Source: Thermohalobaculum sp039033215 (GTDB taxonomy: Bacteria; Pseudomonadota; Alphaproteobacteria; Rhodobacterales; Rhodobacteraceae). Taken from it: 64,000 nt of DNA. The first letter of the stretch is position 1. Each line of letters begins with the position of its first letter. The notes beneath the pieces were generated by a model. That model searched no databases. It worked only from the letters and a program-made list of their open reading frames with translations, and had not been told where the DNA came from. Of this stretch, positions 44,410 to 53,460 are shown one piece after another. The stretch spans positions 1 to 64,000 of the forward strand of contig JBCCDA010000007.1 of NCBI GenBank assembly GCA_039033215.1, given 5' to 3'. The translations under genes and the position numbers were made by a program.

Positions 44410-46053
44410 CTAGCCCGCGTCGTACGCCACGTGTTCTCCGCCCAGAACGGTTGCAGTAACCCTTACGTCCCTGATCTCATCCGCCGGGCAGGTGAAGAAG
44501 TCCCGATCCAGTACGGCGACATCCGCCAGCATGCCGGGCCGCAACATGCCTTTGATCGCCTCCTCTCGCCCGGAATAGGCACCGAGCGTGGTGTAGGCGG
44601 CCAGCGCCTCGGTGCGGGTGATGGCCTGCCGGGAATCGAGGTCGTCGCCAGTGTCGGAACGGCGCGTCACCATCGACCAGAGCGCGAGGAACGGATTGGC
44701 CTGGCAGACCATCGCGTCGGAATGGCCCGGTGCCGGAACGCCCGCATCGATCAGTGTGCGGTGCGGCCACATCTGCCGCATCGCGTCCTGTCCGCGGTGT
44801 GCGATGTATGCGTCTCCAAGATCGTACATGAACCCGGTCGCCGAGCTGTCGATCACCTGCAGCTGCTTGATCCGCTCGAGGATCGGTTCGGTCACGTAGC
44901 AGCAGTGTTCGATCCGCATACGGTGGTCATCGCGCGGCTCGGCGGCCAGGCACGCATCGATCGCATCAAGCGCAAAGTCGATGCCGCGGTCGCCGACTCC
45001 CTCGATCATCACCTGCAGTCCCGCCTTGTGCGCGGCGATGGCCCGCGCTGCCAGATCGTCGGCCTCGTAGAGCAGCATGCCAGTATTGGGCACCGGTTCT
45101 CCTGGTACGGGCTCGCCGAGGTAAGGATCGTAGTAGGCGGCGGTGCGCCCCGAGGTCGAGCAGTCCGGGCACCACTCCACGCCGATCACGCGCACCCAAT
45201 CGTCACCGAATCCCGAGCGGATGCCCGAGGCGACGAAGCTCTCGACTAGGCCGTCCTCGCGGCCCGAGACGATGATGCCGACCCGCATGGCCAGACGCCC
45301 CTCTGCTTTCAAGCGCTGGTAGGCTGCAATGGATCTTGATCCGCAGAGCGAGTTGTAGACGGTCGTGATGCCAAGGCGGCGCCATTCGTCGAAGACTTGC
45401 TCCAAGCCGTCGGCGATCATTGCCTCGGTATCCGCCGCATGGACGTGATCCAAGAATACATGGGCGGCGGTTTCGCGGCAGCGGCCCGTAAGCTTGCCGT
45501 CTGCATCACGGTCAAACGCGCCAAAGGCTGGGGCAGTGGGGTCTGGTCCAAGGCCCACCTCGGCGAAGGCGCGGGTATTGGCGAGCCCGACATGGCCGTC
45601 CGTGCGTTGGATGTAGAGCGGGCGGCCCCCAGCGGCGGCGTCCATCTCGGCCATTGTCGGATAGCCGCCCGATTTTCTGTCATCAAAGCGGTAGCAGACG
45701 ATCCAGTCATCCGGTCCCTTGGTCGAAGCGAGGGCGGCGATCCGATCGAGCAGAGCTGCGCGTGACCCGATCTTCGAGGGGTTCACGTCCTCCCAGGTGC
45801 GAATGCGCGCGGCGTAGCTGTCGGGGTGGGCGTGGCTCTCGACGATACCGGGGATCGCCCGCGCGCCTGCTAGGTCAACGCATTGCGTGCCGGGACCTGC
45901 TAGCGCAAGCATCGCCGCATCGTCCCCGACCGCAACGATCCGCCCGTCCTTGGCTGCCAGCGCCGCCACAACACGCCCGCCTTCCGGTCCCGGGCCGTCC
46001 ATCGTGCTGATGCGCCCGCCGTGGAGAACGAGATCGGGGTAAAGCGGCTGCAT
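44410..46053 (-). CDS. Amidohydrolase family 3 (YtcJ-like) metal-dependent hydrolase
   Basis: A 547-residue amidohydrolase. An N-terminal composite-sandwich segment (DLVLHGGRISTMDG) leads to the barrel with metal motif GIVESHAHPDSY. The C-terminal sandwich segment contains GMLRPGMLADVAVLDRDFFTC. Family members hydrolyse cyclic amides, imides and N-formyl compounds; the substrate is not known here. ATG 46053 follows AAGGAG by 6 bases. It diverges from the isochorismatase-like gene with a 71-bp shared promoter region, so both probably respond to the same signal. Confidence 0.9.
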   Translation of the reverse strand: MQPLYPDLVLHGGRISTMDGPGPEGGRVVAALAAKDGRIVAVGDDAAMLALAGPGTQCVDLAGARAIPGIVESHAHPDSYAARIRTWEDVNPSKIGSRAALLDRIAALASTKGPDDWIVCYRFDDRKSGGYPTMAEMDAAAGGRPLYIQRTDGHVGLANTRAFAEVGLGPDPTAPAFGAFDRDADGKLTGRCRETAAHVFLDHVHAADTEAMIADGLEQVFDEWRRLGITTVYNSLCGSRSIAAYQRLKAEGRLAMRVGIIVSGREDGLVESFVASGIRSGFGDDWVRVIGVEWCPDCSTSGRTAAYYDPYLGEPVPGEPVPNTGMLLYEADDLAARAIAAHKAGLQVMIEGVGDRGIDFALDAIDACLAAEPRDDHRMRIEHCCYVTEPILERIKQLQVIDSSATGFMYDLGDAYIAHRGQDAMRQMWPHRTLIDAGVPAPGHSDAMVCQANPFLALWSMVTRRSDTGDDLDSRQAITRTEALAAYTTLGAYSGREEAIKGMLRPGMLADVAVLDRDFFTCPADEIRDVRVTATVLGGEHVAYDAG

Positions 46054-46124
46054 GGCATTCTCCTTCTGATGTCGGGTGGACAGTGGTGGCCTGTTTCGCC
46101 AAAGTAAAGTTGCGAGGAATGTCC

Positions 46125-46811
46125 ATGTCCGCTCATCCATTCAGCGTCCAAGCCGACCCCTATCCGTGGCCGCTCGAGCCCCTTGTTCCAGGGCAGTGTG
46201 CATTGGTCGTGATAGACATGCAGCGCGATTTCTGCGGCGCGGACGGCTACGTGGCGCTGCTGGGGGAAGACATTGCGCCCCTTGCGGCCTGCATTGATCC
46301 GATCGCGCGCTGCCTTGCGGCTGCCCGCAGTGCTGGAATGCCCGTGATCTACACTCGTCAGGGATACCGCCCTGATCTGGCGGATCTGCCGACCTGGCGG
46401 CGTCTGAAGGCCCAGCATACAGGATCGGTCGTGGGTCAGCCCGGCCCGCTTGGCCGAGTGCTGGTGCGGGGCGAGCCCGGTTTCGAGATCGTCCCACAGC
46501 TGGCGCCCAAGCCTGGCGACATCGTTGTGGACAAAACCGCGAACGGTGCCTTCACCGGCACGGACTTCGACACCGTTCTGCGTGCGGCCGGCATTCGCGC
46601 GCTGGCGTTCACCGGTGTCACCATCGATGTCTGCGTGCACACGACGCTGCGCGAGGCCAACGACCGGGGTTACCAATCGGTGCTGATTTCCGATGCCTGC
46701 GGGGCGGTGGACCCGGACCTGCACCGATGGGCCCTGCGCTCGGTCACCATCGAGGGCGGGGTCTTTGGGTCTGTTACAAAGACCACGCAGTTTGAGGATG
46801 CCCTCGCATGA
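46125..46811 (+). CDS. Isochorismatase-family cysteine hydrolase
   Basis: A 228-residue alpha/beta hydrolase of the isochorismatase fold. The catalytic triad is visible as D31 (LVVIDMQRDF), K137 (VVDKTANGAF) and C170 (GVTIDVCVHTT). In catabolic clusters such enzymes usually hydrolyse amides or carbamoyl groups (N-carbamoylsarcosine amidase, ureidoacrylate amidase, biuret hydrolase). ATG 46125 is preferred since GAGG lies 7 bases upstream; ATG 46119 is too close to it. The stop overlaps the start of the MBL-fold gene (ATGA). Confidence 0.92.
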   Translation: MSAHPFSVQADPYPWPLEPLVPGQCALVVIDMQRDFCGADGYVALLGEDIAPLAACIDPIARCLAAARSAGMPVIYTRQGYRPDLADLPTWRRLKAQHTGSVVGQPGPLGRVLVRGEPGFEIVPQLAPKPGDIVVDKTANGAFTGTDFDTVLRAAGIRALAFTGVTIDVCVHTTLREANDRGYQSVLISDACGAVDPDLHRWALRSVTIEGGVFGSVTKTTQFEDALA

Positions 46812-47620
46812 ATGACCCCGCACCCGTCGCACCGATGTCTGGTGACATTGTCCTGCGTCCCGCCGATCCGTGGTTCGCGATTGAACCCCAGCCGAACGGC
46901 ATCCTGCGGATCTGGGAGCCGCATGTATCTCGCCTGCTGCGCGCAAACATGTTCCTGATACGCGGCCGAGATCGCGACCTTTTGGTCGATGCCGGCATGG
47001 GTGTCGCCAGCCTCAGCAAATTCCTGGCGCCGTTGCTGGAACGCCCGGTGGTGTGTGTGCTCACCCATGGCCATGTCGATCATGTTGGCTCGGCCGCCGA
47101 GTTTGCCGGGGACTTGCGGATGCACCCGGCGGAGGCTGATCTGATCGCCAGTCCACCCGAAAGGTGGTCGCTGAGTTATGATGATTACCCCTCGGACATG
47201 CGTGCAGGCCTGGCTGCTGCGGGCTTCGAGACACGCGGCCACGTGATCGCGGGGCTGCCGCACGCGGGGTACGACCCCGACACGTGGTCCATCGCACCTG
47301 CCACCATCACGCACGAATTGGCGGACGACGAGGTCATCGATCTGGGCGACCGGCAGTTCACCGTACTGCACATGCCCGGCCACAGCCCCGGTTGCATCGT
47401 CTTGTGGGAGGCCGCGAGCGGCATCCTGATCGGCGGCGACGTGATCTACGATGGCCTCTTGATCGACACGCTGCCCGAGAGCGACCCGGCCGCTTATCGC
47501 GTCAGCATGGAGCGCCTTGCGACGCTCAAACCCACGATCGTGCACGGCGGACATCGCGAGTCGTTCGGTGAGCTGAAGTTCCGCCGTATCGTAGAGGAGT
47601 ATCTGTCCGTCCAGCGCTGA
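46808..47620 (+). CDS. MBL-fold metallohydrolase
   Basis: A 270-residue metallo-beta-lactamase-fold hydrolase. The zinc motif is LTHGHVDHVG (HxHxDH), with further ligands in MPGHSPGC, IGGDVIYDG and the final GGHRES. The family cleaves thioesters, lactones and other esters. It is translationally coupled to the isochorismatase-like gene, so it probably acts in the same pathway, perhaps opening a ring or ester of the imported compound. The specific reaction cannot be deduced. Confidence 0.9.
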   Translation: MNDPAPVAPMSGDIVLRPADPWFAIEPQPNGILRIWEPHVSRLLRANMFLIRGRDRDLLVDAGMGVASLSKFLAPLLERPVVCVLTHGHVDHVGSAAEFAGDLRMHPAEADLIASPPERWSLSYDDYPSDMRAGLAAAGFETRGHVIAGLPHAGYDPDTWSIAPATITHELADDEVIDLGDRQFTVLHMPGHSPGCIVLWEAASGILIGGDVIYDGLLIDTLPESDPAAYRVSMERLATLKPTIVHGGHRESFGELKFRRIVEEYLSVQR

Positions 47621-47766
47621 CCAACTATTGACCACGCGCCCGGGCCGTTGCCCAATTTCTAGCAATAGTATCAGCCTGGTGATTGAATGCGTTAACAAAC
47701 GGTTGCCGGTCCTGGCCTTCTATGACTAGCGTCAGCTATGGACCCAGTGAGAGTTGTACCGAGATA

Positions 47767-48873
47767 ATGCGTGATGTGGCCGAAAACTCGGACGCCCACG
47801 CCCTCGCCCTGCGCGGTATCGTCAAGCGCTATGGCAAACTTGCGGCGGTCGACGGTGTCGATCTGGACATCCCCCGCGGTGCCTTTCTGACGATCCTCGG
47901 CCCGTCAGGCGGGGGCAAGACAACCGTTCTCATGACGATCGCAGGTTTCACGGAGCCGACCGAGGGGCAGGTGCTTCTGGACGGCAACGACATTACTGGA
48001 TTGCCGCCAGATAAACGCAATTTCGGCATGGTTTTCCAAGGTTACGCGCTTTTTCCGCACATGACAGTCGCCGAAAACCTCTGGTTTCCGCTGCGTGTTC
48101 GGGGGATCTCCCGCGCTGCAGCCAAGCCCAAGGTTGAAGCGGCGCTGGAGCTCGTACAGCTTGGTGCACTGGCGGGGCGTTATCCAACCCAGCTGTCTGG
48201 CGGCCAGCAGCAGCGCGTGGCGCTGGCGCGTGCCCTTGTCTTCGAGCCCGACTTGTTGCTGCTCGACGAGCCGTTGTCAGCGCTCGACAAGAAGCTTCGG
48301 GCAGATCTGCAATGGGAGCTGAAGTCGCTGCACAAGCGCCTGGGCACCACGTTCATCTACGTGACGCACGATCAGGACGAGGCGCTGTCGATGTCCGACG
48401 AGATCGTCATCATGAACCACGGACGCATCGAACAGCAGGGCCGCCCGGGCGATCTTTATGAACGCCCCGACACCCGCTTCGTCGCCGATTTCTTGGGCAA
48501 GTCCAACTTCGTTCAAGGCCAGGTGTCGGAAACCTCGGTTGGTGAGCTCTCCTTCGATGTGGGCGGCGTTTCGCTGGTGACTGCAGCCACGGGCGAGCTG
48601 TCCAAGGGCGATGCGGTCACGATCGCGCTGAGGCCTGAGAAGATCATTATTGCGCCAGCTGATCGTCCACCAGAGACAGTGAACACGATCGAGGGCACGA
48701 TTACCGCGTTCAGCTATTTTGGGACCGACTTTCAATTTCGCGTCGCCACTGCGTCCCTCGGCGACATCCTCGTCACTGCGCCTGCCTACTCGTGCACGGT
48801 CGACCCTGCCGAGGGCACCACGGTGATGCTCGGCTGGAGCGCCGATGCCTCAGTTATCGTGCGCGACGCCTAG
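47767..48873 (+). CDS. Spermidine/putrescine-type ABC transporter ATP-binding protein (PotA-like)
   Basis: A 368-residue ATPase. Walker A is GPSGGGKTT, the signature is LSGGQQQRVALARAL, Walker B is LLLLDEPLSALDKKLR, and the switch His is in VTHDQDEA. A C-terminal TOBE domain begins around SKGDAVTIALRPEKI. ATG 47767 gives the usual length; upstream in-frame starts at 47683 (TTG) and 47722 (ATG) add a leader unlike the family. The ribosome-binding site is weak. It is the first gene of a four-gene importer. Confidence 0.92.
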   Translation: MRDVAENSDAHALALRGIVKRYGKLAAVDGVDLDIPRGAFLTILGPSGGGKTTVLMTIAGFTEPTEGQVLLDGNDITGLPPDKRNFGMVFQGYALFPHMTVAENLWFPLRVRGISRAAAKPKVEAALELVQLGALAGRYPTQLSGGQQQRVALARALVFEPDLLLLDEPLSALDKKLRADLQWELKSLHKRLGTTFIYVTHDQDEALSMSDEIVIMNHGRIEQQGRPGDLYERPDTRFVADFLGKSNFVQGQVSETSVGELSFDVGGVSLVTAATGELSKGDAVTIALRPEKIIIAPADRPPETVNTIEGTITAFSYFGTDFQFRVATASLGDILVTAPAYSCTVDPAEGTTVMLGWSADASVIVRDA

Positions 48874-48931
48874 CGCCCGCGCCTCACGCGCGCGGGGTGC
48901 TGCCACCGCGCAAACCACAGGGAGACTGCAA

Positions 48932-50125
48932 ATGAGCATTCTGAAGTCATTGTACGAGAAGGACCTCTATCCCGAGATTGAGGACACCCTCGAAGAAGCA
49001 AACGCCTTCCAACGCGACCTGATCGAGATCGCCGCGGATCAACACGCGAAAGGTCAGATCGATCGACGGGGGTTCCTTGCGGCGCTTGCCGGGATCGGGG
49101 CGCTTGGGTTGGCTGGTGTGCCGGGTGGTGCGCGGGCGGCAGCCGGCGAGCTGGTCGTCGTGAACTGGGGGGGACCTGCGGTTGACGCCTACCAGGCGGC
49201 GTTCGGCGCTCCCTACACGGCGGCGACCGGCACGGAAGTGGTCATTGACGGCACCGGCCCTCTTCTATCGAAGATCCGGGCAATGGTTGAATCCGGTGCT
49301 GTCACCTGGGACGTCTGCGACACGGGTGCCGCATCCACGCTGGTGTTGGAGAAAGCTGGCGTAATTCAGGCCATCGACTACGGGGTCGTCGACAAATCCA
49401 AGGTCGTGCAGGACTACGCCTACGAGTACGGCGTGGCCAACTACCTGTTCAGTTACATCCTCGCCTACAACGAGAAGACACTGGGTAAAGCGCCCGGTAG
49501 CTGGGGCGATTTCTGGGACACGGCGGCGTTCCCGGGCATGCGTACCCTGCGCAAGCAGCCCAACGGCATGATCGAAGCGGCTATGTTTGCCGCGGGCAAG
49601 TCCAAGGACGAGATCTACCCGATCGACTTCGATGTGGTCATGGGTAAGCTCAAGGAGATCCGCGACAGCGTGATCGTCTGGGGCTCGGGGTCGCAGTCGC
49701 AAGAGCTCTTCCGCTCCGGCGAAGTCGTGATGGGCAACATCTGGCACACGCGCGCGAACCTACTCAACCAGGACATGAACGGTGACGTCACCTGGACCTG
49801 GAACGATGGGATCGCGACTGCCGGCATGTGGAACATTCCCAACGGCAACCCGGCCGGGACCGAGGCGGCCATGGCGTTCGTTGCGTCTTCGCAGGACCCC
49901 CAACAGCAGGTTGAGCTCTTCAAGCTGATGGGTAATGGCCCCGCGAACCCTGCAGCGGCCGAGTTTGTGCCCGAGGATCGCCGCTGGGCCAATCCAGGAC
50001 AGCCCGAGAACTGGGCCCTGCAGATCAAGCAGGATGCCCGCTGGTATCAGGCGCCCTCCGGCAAGGGTGATCTGACCAACGATGCACTGGCTCGCGAGCT
50101 CTACCTGGACGTGATGTCCGGCTAA
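48932..50125 (+). CDS. Spermidine/putrescine-type ABC solute-binding protein with Tat signal
   Basis: A 397-residue family-1 binding protein (PotD-like). Residues 1-45 are an unusual acidic N-terminal extension before a twin-arginine signal (DRRGFLAALAGIGALGLAGVP), so export is probably by the Tat route in folded form. The mature part starts near AAGELVVVNWGGPAVDAYQ. ELFRSGEVVMGNIWHTR and MAFVASSQDPQQQVELFKLMG are typical ligand-pocket regions. AGGGAGA precedes ATG 48932. The ligand is not known. Polyamine or guanidino compounds fit the neighbours. Confidence 0.9.
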   Translation: MSILKSLYEKDLYPEIEDTLEEANAFQRDLIEIAADQHAKGQIDRRGFLAALAGIGALGLAGVPGGARAAAGELVVVNWGGPAVDAYQAAFGAPYTAATGTEVVIDGTGPLLSKIRAMVESGAVTWDVCDTGAASTLVLEKAGVIQAIDYGVVDKSKVVQDYAYEYGVANYLFSYILAYNEKTLGKAPGSWGDFWDTAAFPGMRTLRKQPNGMIEAAMFAAGKSKDEIYPIDFDVVMGKLKEIRDSVIVWGSGSQSQELFRSGEVVMGNIWHTRANLLNQDMNGDVTWTWNDGIATAGMWNIPNGNPAGTEAAMAFVASSQDPQQQVELFKLMGNGPANPAAAEFVPEDRRWANPGQPENWALQIKQDARWYQAPSGKGDLTNDALARELYLDVMSG

Positions 50126-50126
50126 G

Positions 50127-50963
50127 ATGCCCTCGTCCCTTCGCCTCGGCTATTGGCTCCTCATCGCGCCGGCGCTCGGCGCGATGCTGGTGTTCTATGT
50201 CTGGCCGTTGGTGCAGGTGCTTTGGCTGAGTGTCACTGAACCCTATCCCGGTTTGCAGAACTACGAACGCTTGTTCGAGAGCCGGGTCGTCGGACGCATT
50301 TGGTGGACCACGCTCGAGGTCTGCGTGCTCACGACGATGATCACGGTCATGCTTGGCTACATTGTGGCCTATGCGATGACGATTGTGGGCGAAGGGCAGC
50401 GCACGGGCATGATGTTCTGTGTGCTGCTCTCGCTCTGGCTGTCGGTGCTGATCCGGGCCTTTGCCTGGGTAATGCTCCTGCGCGGCAACGGGGTTATCAA
50501 CGAAGGTCTGATGGGGATCGGGCTGATCGATGAGCCGCTTCAGTTGGTGCGCAACCAGATCGGCGTCTTGATCGGGATGGTGCACTTCATGCTGCCGCTC
50601 GCGGTGCTGCCGATCTATGCGAACATGACCGGGATCGAGGCGCGTCTGATTTCGGCAGCGCGGGGTCTCGGGGCATCTCCGGGGCGTGCATTCCTGCTGG
50701 TTTTCCTCCCGCTGTCCAAGCCGGGCATCATTGCGGCGACAATTCTTGTGTTTGTCTTCTCGCTCGGCTTCTTCATCACCCCGGCGCTCCTTGGTGGCGG
50801 CAAGGTCGTGATGATCTCGGAGTACATCCGAGTCAGCTTCGAGGAGACCCTTAGGTGGGGGCAGGCCACCATGCTCTCGACAGTCCTGCTCTTCGCGGTC
50901 TTCCTGGCGCTCGGGCTGGTGGCGCGGCTGGTCGACCTGCGGCAGGTCTTCGGCGCGCGATGA
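50127..50963 (+). CDS. Spermidine/putrescine-type ABC transporter permease (PotB-like)
   Basis: A 278-residue inner-membrane permease with six predicted helices. The EAA loop ISAARGLGASPGRAFLLVFLPLSKPGI marks the ATPase contact. The N terminus LLIAPALGAMLVFYVWPLVQVLWLSV is typical of the family. It starts one base after the binding-protein stop, and its own stop overlaps the second permease start (ATGA). Confidence 0.92.
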   Translation: MPSSLRLGYWLLIAPALGAMLVFYVWPLVQVLWLSVTEPYPGLQNYERLFESRVVGRIWWTTLEVCVLTTMITVMLGYIVAYAMTIVGEGQRTGMMFCVLLSLWLSVLIRAFAWVMLLRGNGVINEGLMGIGLIDEPLQLVRNQIGVLIGMVHFMLPLAVLPIYANMTGIEARLISAARGLGASPGRAFLLVFLPLSKPGIIAATILVFVFSLGFFITPALLGGGKVVMISEYIRVSFEETLRWGQATMLSTVLLFAVFLALGLVARLVDLRQVFGAR

Positions 50964-51793
50964 AGAGACCGTTGGACCGACGCCAGCTTTGGGGGCGGCT
51001 CATTGCACTGGGCCTGGCCTGGACGGTACTGGGATTTCTGGTCCTGCCCATGGCCATCGTAATCCCGGTCTCGCTGACCGACCAATACTACCTGTCGCTG
51101 CCTCAGGAGCGGATCAGCTTCGAGCACTACGCTGCCTTCTTCGAAAAGGACATCTGGCTGGACGCGACGTTCGACAGCCTGATCATCGCGACGGCTGCCA
51201 CGACGCTTGCCGTGCTGCTGGGTTCGCTCTGCGCTATCGGCTGCTGGCGGCTGTCCTCCCGCGCGGCCGAAGCAGTGCGGCTGTTCATGCTGCTGCCGAT
51301 CATCGTCCCGGTCATCGTACAGGCGTTGGCGATCTACCGGTTCTGGATCGACCTTGGGCTGATCGACACGTACCTTGGCACGATTATCGCGCACACGCTG
51401 ATCGCGCTTCCCTACGTCATCATCACGGTCTCGGCGGCGCTGACCAATGTCGATCCGCGCACCGAGCAGGCCGCACGAAACCTTGGCGCGACGAATGCGC
51501 AGGCCGTGCGTCTGGTCATCCTTCCGGCCATCACGCCTGGGGTTCTGTCCGGCGCTCTGTTCGCTTTCACGATCAGCTTCGATGAAATCGTGACCGTGCT
51601 GTTCATCACCAGCCGCTCCGTCTACACGCTGCCAAAGCGCATCTGGAACGGGATCCAGGACCATCTGGACCCCACGATCGCCGCGGTCGCGACGATGCTG
51701 ATGGTCATGACCCTCGGCCTGCTGCTGATCGATCTCTGGATCAAACGACGCAGGCGCGCGCGTCTCGCGGCGCTGGAGGAGACCACCCCATGA
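50960..51793 (+). CDS. Spermidine/putrescine-type ABC transporter permease (PotC-like)
   Basis: A 277-residue permease, the partner of the PotB-like subunit. It shows hydrophobic helices (LIALGLAWTVLGFLVLPMAIV, then LFMLLPIIVPVIVQALAIY) and the EAA loop EQAARNLGATNAQAVRLVILPAI. It is translationally coupled on both sides (ATGA overlaps with the PotB-like and M20 genes), tying the importer to the hydrolases downstream. Confidence 0.92.
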   Translation: MKRPLDRRQLWGRLIALGLAWTVLGFLVLPMAIVIPVSLTDQYYLSLPQERISFEHYAAFFEKDIWLDATFDSLIIATAATTLAVLLGSLCAIGCWRLSSRAAEAVRLFMLLPIIVPVIVQALAIYRFWIDLGLIDTYLGTIIAHTLIALPYVIITVSAALTNVDPRTEQAARNLGATNAQAVRLVILPAITPGVLSGALFAFTISFDEIVTVLFITSRSVYTLPKRIWNGIQDHLDPTIAAVATMLMVMTLGLLLIDLWIKRRRRARLAALEETTP

Positions 51794-53418
51794 CGAGAGA
51801 TCACCCCACGACGCAAGCCGCCGCGATGACCCCTGCGAAGCAAACTGCGCTCGACTGGATCGCGTCGTCGGCCGAGCGGCTCTCGGCCGATCATATGACT
51901 CTATGGCACCTGCATGAGCCCGCCTGGCGCGAGTACCGCTCTGCCGCCTGGTACGCGGAGCGTCTGCGCGCCGAGGGCTTCACGGTCGAGGAGGGTTCGG
52001 CCGGCATGCCCACGGCCTTCTGCGCGGACTGGACCAGTCCAGCGGGCGACGGCAAGTGTATTGGCGCCTATGCCGAGTATGACGCGGTTCCGGGCTGTTC
52101 CCAGGAGGCCGTCCCCTACCGCAAACCTCGGGCAGGCCACCATCCTTCGGCGGCTGGGCACACCGACCCGCATTCCGCGCTTGGGATGGGGGGGCTAACC
52201 GGTGTCCTGGCACTGAAAGCAGCGATGGAGGCGCACGGTATTCCCGGCCGCATTCGTTTCATGGGGGAGCCGGCCGAAAAGATGTGCGGGTCCAAGCCGA
52301 TCCATGCCTCGCACGGCTACTACGACGGCATGGATGCTGCGATCAGCTTCCATCCGACCTCGTTGCCCGCGCTCTCGAACACGGTGCTCTGGGACACGCA
52401 TTGCGGTGCTTACTGGTCCAAGGTCTACACCTTCACGTGCCCCGAGCCGCATACCTTTGGCGGGGCAGGTGATCGCAAGGGCGTGCAGAACTACCATGCC
52501 GTTGCCCGGGCGCCCGCGGCGCTGGATGCGCTTGTGATGATGTACAGCGTCACGCAGGCGACCAAGGAAAATATGTTGCCTCATGCAGGGAGCTGGTCCC
52601 TGAACGAGGCGATTTTGAACGGCGGGTTCGCAACCTCCGACAATCTGCCGCCCCGCCATGCCGAGCTGCAGTATGCCTGGCGGTGCCCGTCGGTTGCTAT
52701 GGCCGAGGCGATCGAGCGGGTGCTCGACAACAACGCCGAACATGTCGCCGCGATCACCCACTGCGAGGTGACCAGTGGCTGGGTGACGAAGACCCGACCC
52801 GGGTTGGCGAACCATGCGCTCGCCGAGACGACCTTTGCAAACTTCAAGCTGGTGGGAGCGCCCGAGTTCCCGGAAGACGCACGGGCGTTTGCCCGCGAGA
52901 TCCAGCGCGGTCTCGGCCATGAGCTCGATGTCAATCCGTTTCCCGACAACCTTGAAGAGCTGGTCGAGCCGCAAGAGGGCGAGGCGATGATCCGCTCTAT
53001 CCTGCCTGCCTGGCAGACCAACTACACCTCGGACGATTACACAGACTACACATGGCACACGCCCACGGTTCGGCTCTATGTGGGCCGGCCGGTGCCGCGC
53101 CCGCCAGCTGATGGTTCGGTCCTGCCGCACTGGTGCCGGTGGGCGCTCGGGGGAGTGCCGGCCGCAATGGATCCCATGTTCCTGAAGGCGGGGCAGGTCA
53201 TCGCGACAACGGCGCTCGATCTCCTGATGGACGGCCGCTCGCTGGATGCGGCGCGCGCAGAGTTCAATGACCGCACCGATGGCGGGATCGGTGGTAGTCA
53301 ATGGCTGGGCCCACTTCTGGGAGATCAGGCGCCGGCCCCGGTCCATTATCCTTGGCCGCAATGGACCGAGACCCCTGACGGGCATGTTTGGTCGGTCTCG
53401 CCAAGGCCCGGTGACTGA
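51790..53418 (+). CDS. M20-family amidohydrolase (AbgB-like)
   Basis: A 542-residue M20D-type zinc hydrolase related to p-aminobenzoyl-glutamate hydrolase and aminoacylases. GAYAEYDAVPGCSQ carries the metal Asp region, GHTDPHSALGMGGLTG the His ligand, and RFMGEPAEKMCGSKP the catalytic Glu region. FTFTCPEPHTFGGAGDRKG is the lid-domain start and contains the conserved PH/HS block. Such enzymes remove N-acyl groups from amino acids or arylamides. It overlaps the permease stop, suggesting that an N-acyl or amide-linked compound is imported and cleaved. Confidence 0.9.
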   Translation: MTRDHPTTQAAAMTPAKQTALDWIASSAERLSADHMTLWHLHEPAWREYRSAAWYAERLRAEGFTVEEGSAGMPTAFCADWTSPAGDGKCIGAYAEYDAVPGCSQEAVPYRKPRAGHHPSAAGHTDPHSALGMGGLTGVLALKAAMEAHGIPGRIRFMGEPAEKMCGSKPIHASHGYYDGMDAAISFHPTSLPALSNTVLWDTHCGAYWSKVYTFTCPEPHTFGGAGDRKGVQNYHAVARAPAALDALVMMYSVTQATKENMLPHAGSWSLNEAILNGGFATSDNLPPRHAELQYAWRCPSVAMAEAIERVLDNNAEHVAAITHCEVTSGWVTKTRPGLANHALAETTFANFKLVGAPEFPEDARAFAREIQRGLGHELDVNPFPDNLEELVEPQEGEAMIRSILPAWQTNYTSDDYTDYTWHTPTVRLYVGRPVPRPPADGSVLPHWCRWALGGVPAAMDPMFLKAGQVIATTALDLLMDGRSLDAARAEFNDRTDGGIGGSQWLGPLLGDQAPAPVHYPWPQWTETPDGHVWSVSPRPGD

Positions 53419-53460
53419 GTGCGGCCCGGCCAAGCCGCCATCTAACTGAAGGAGAAGACC

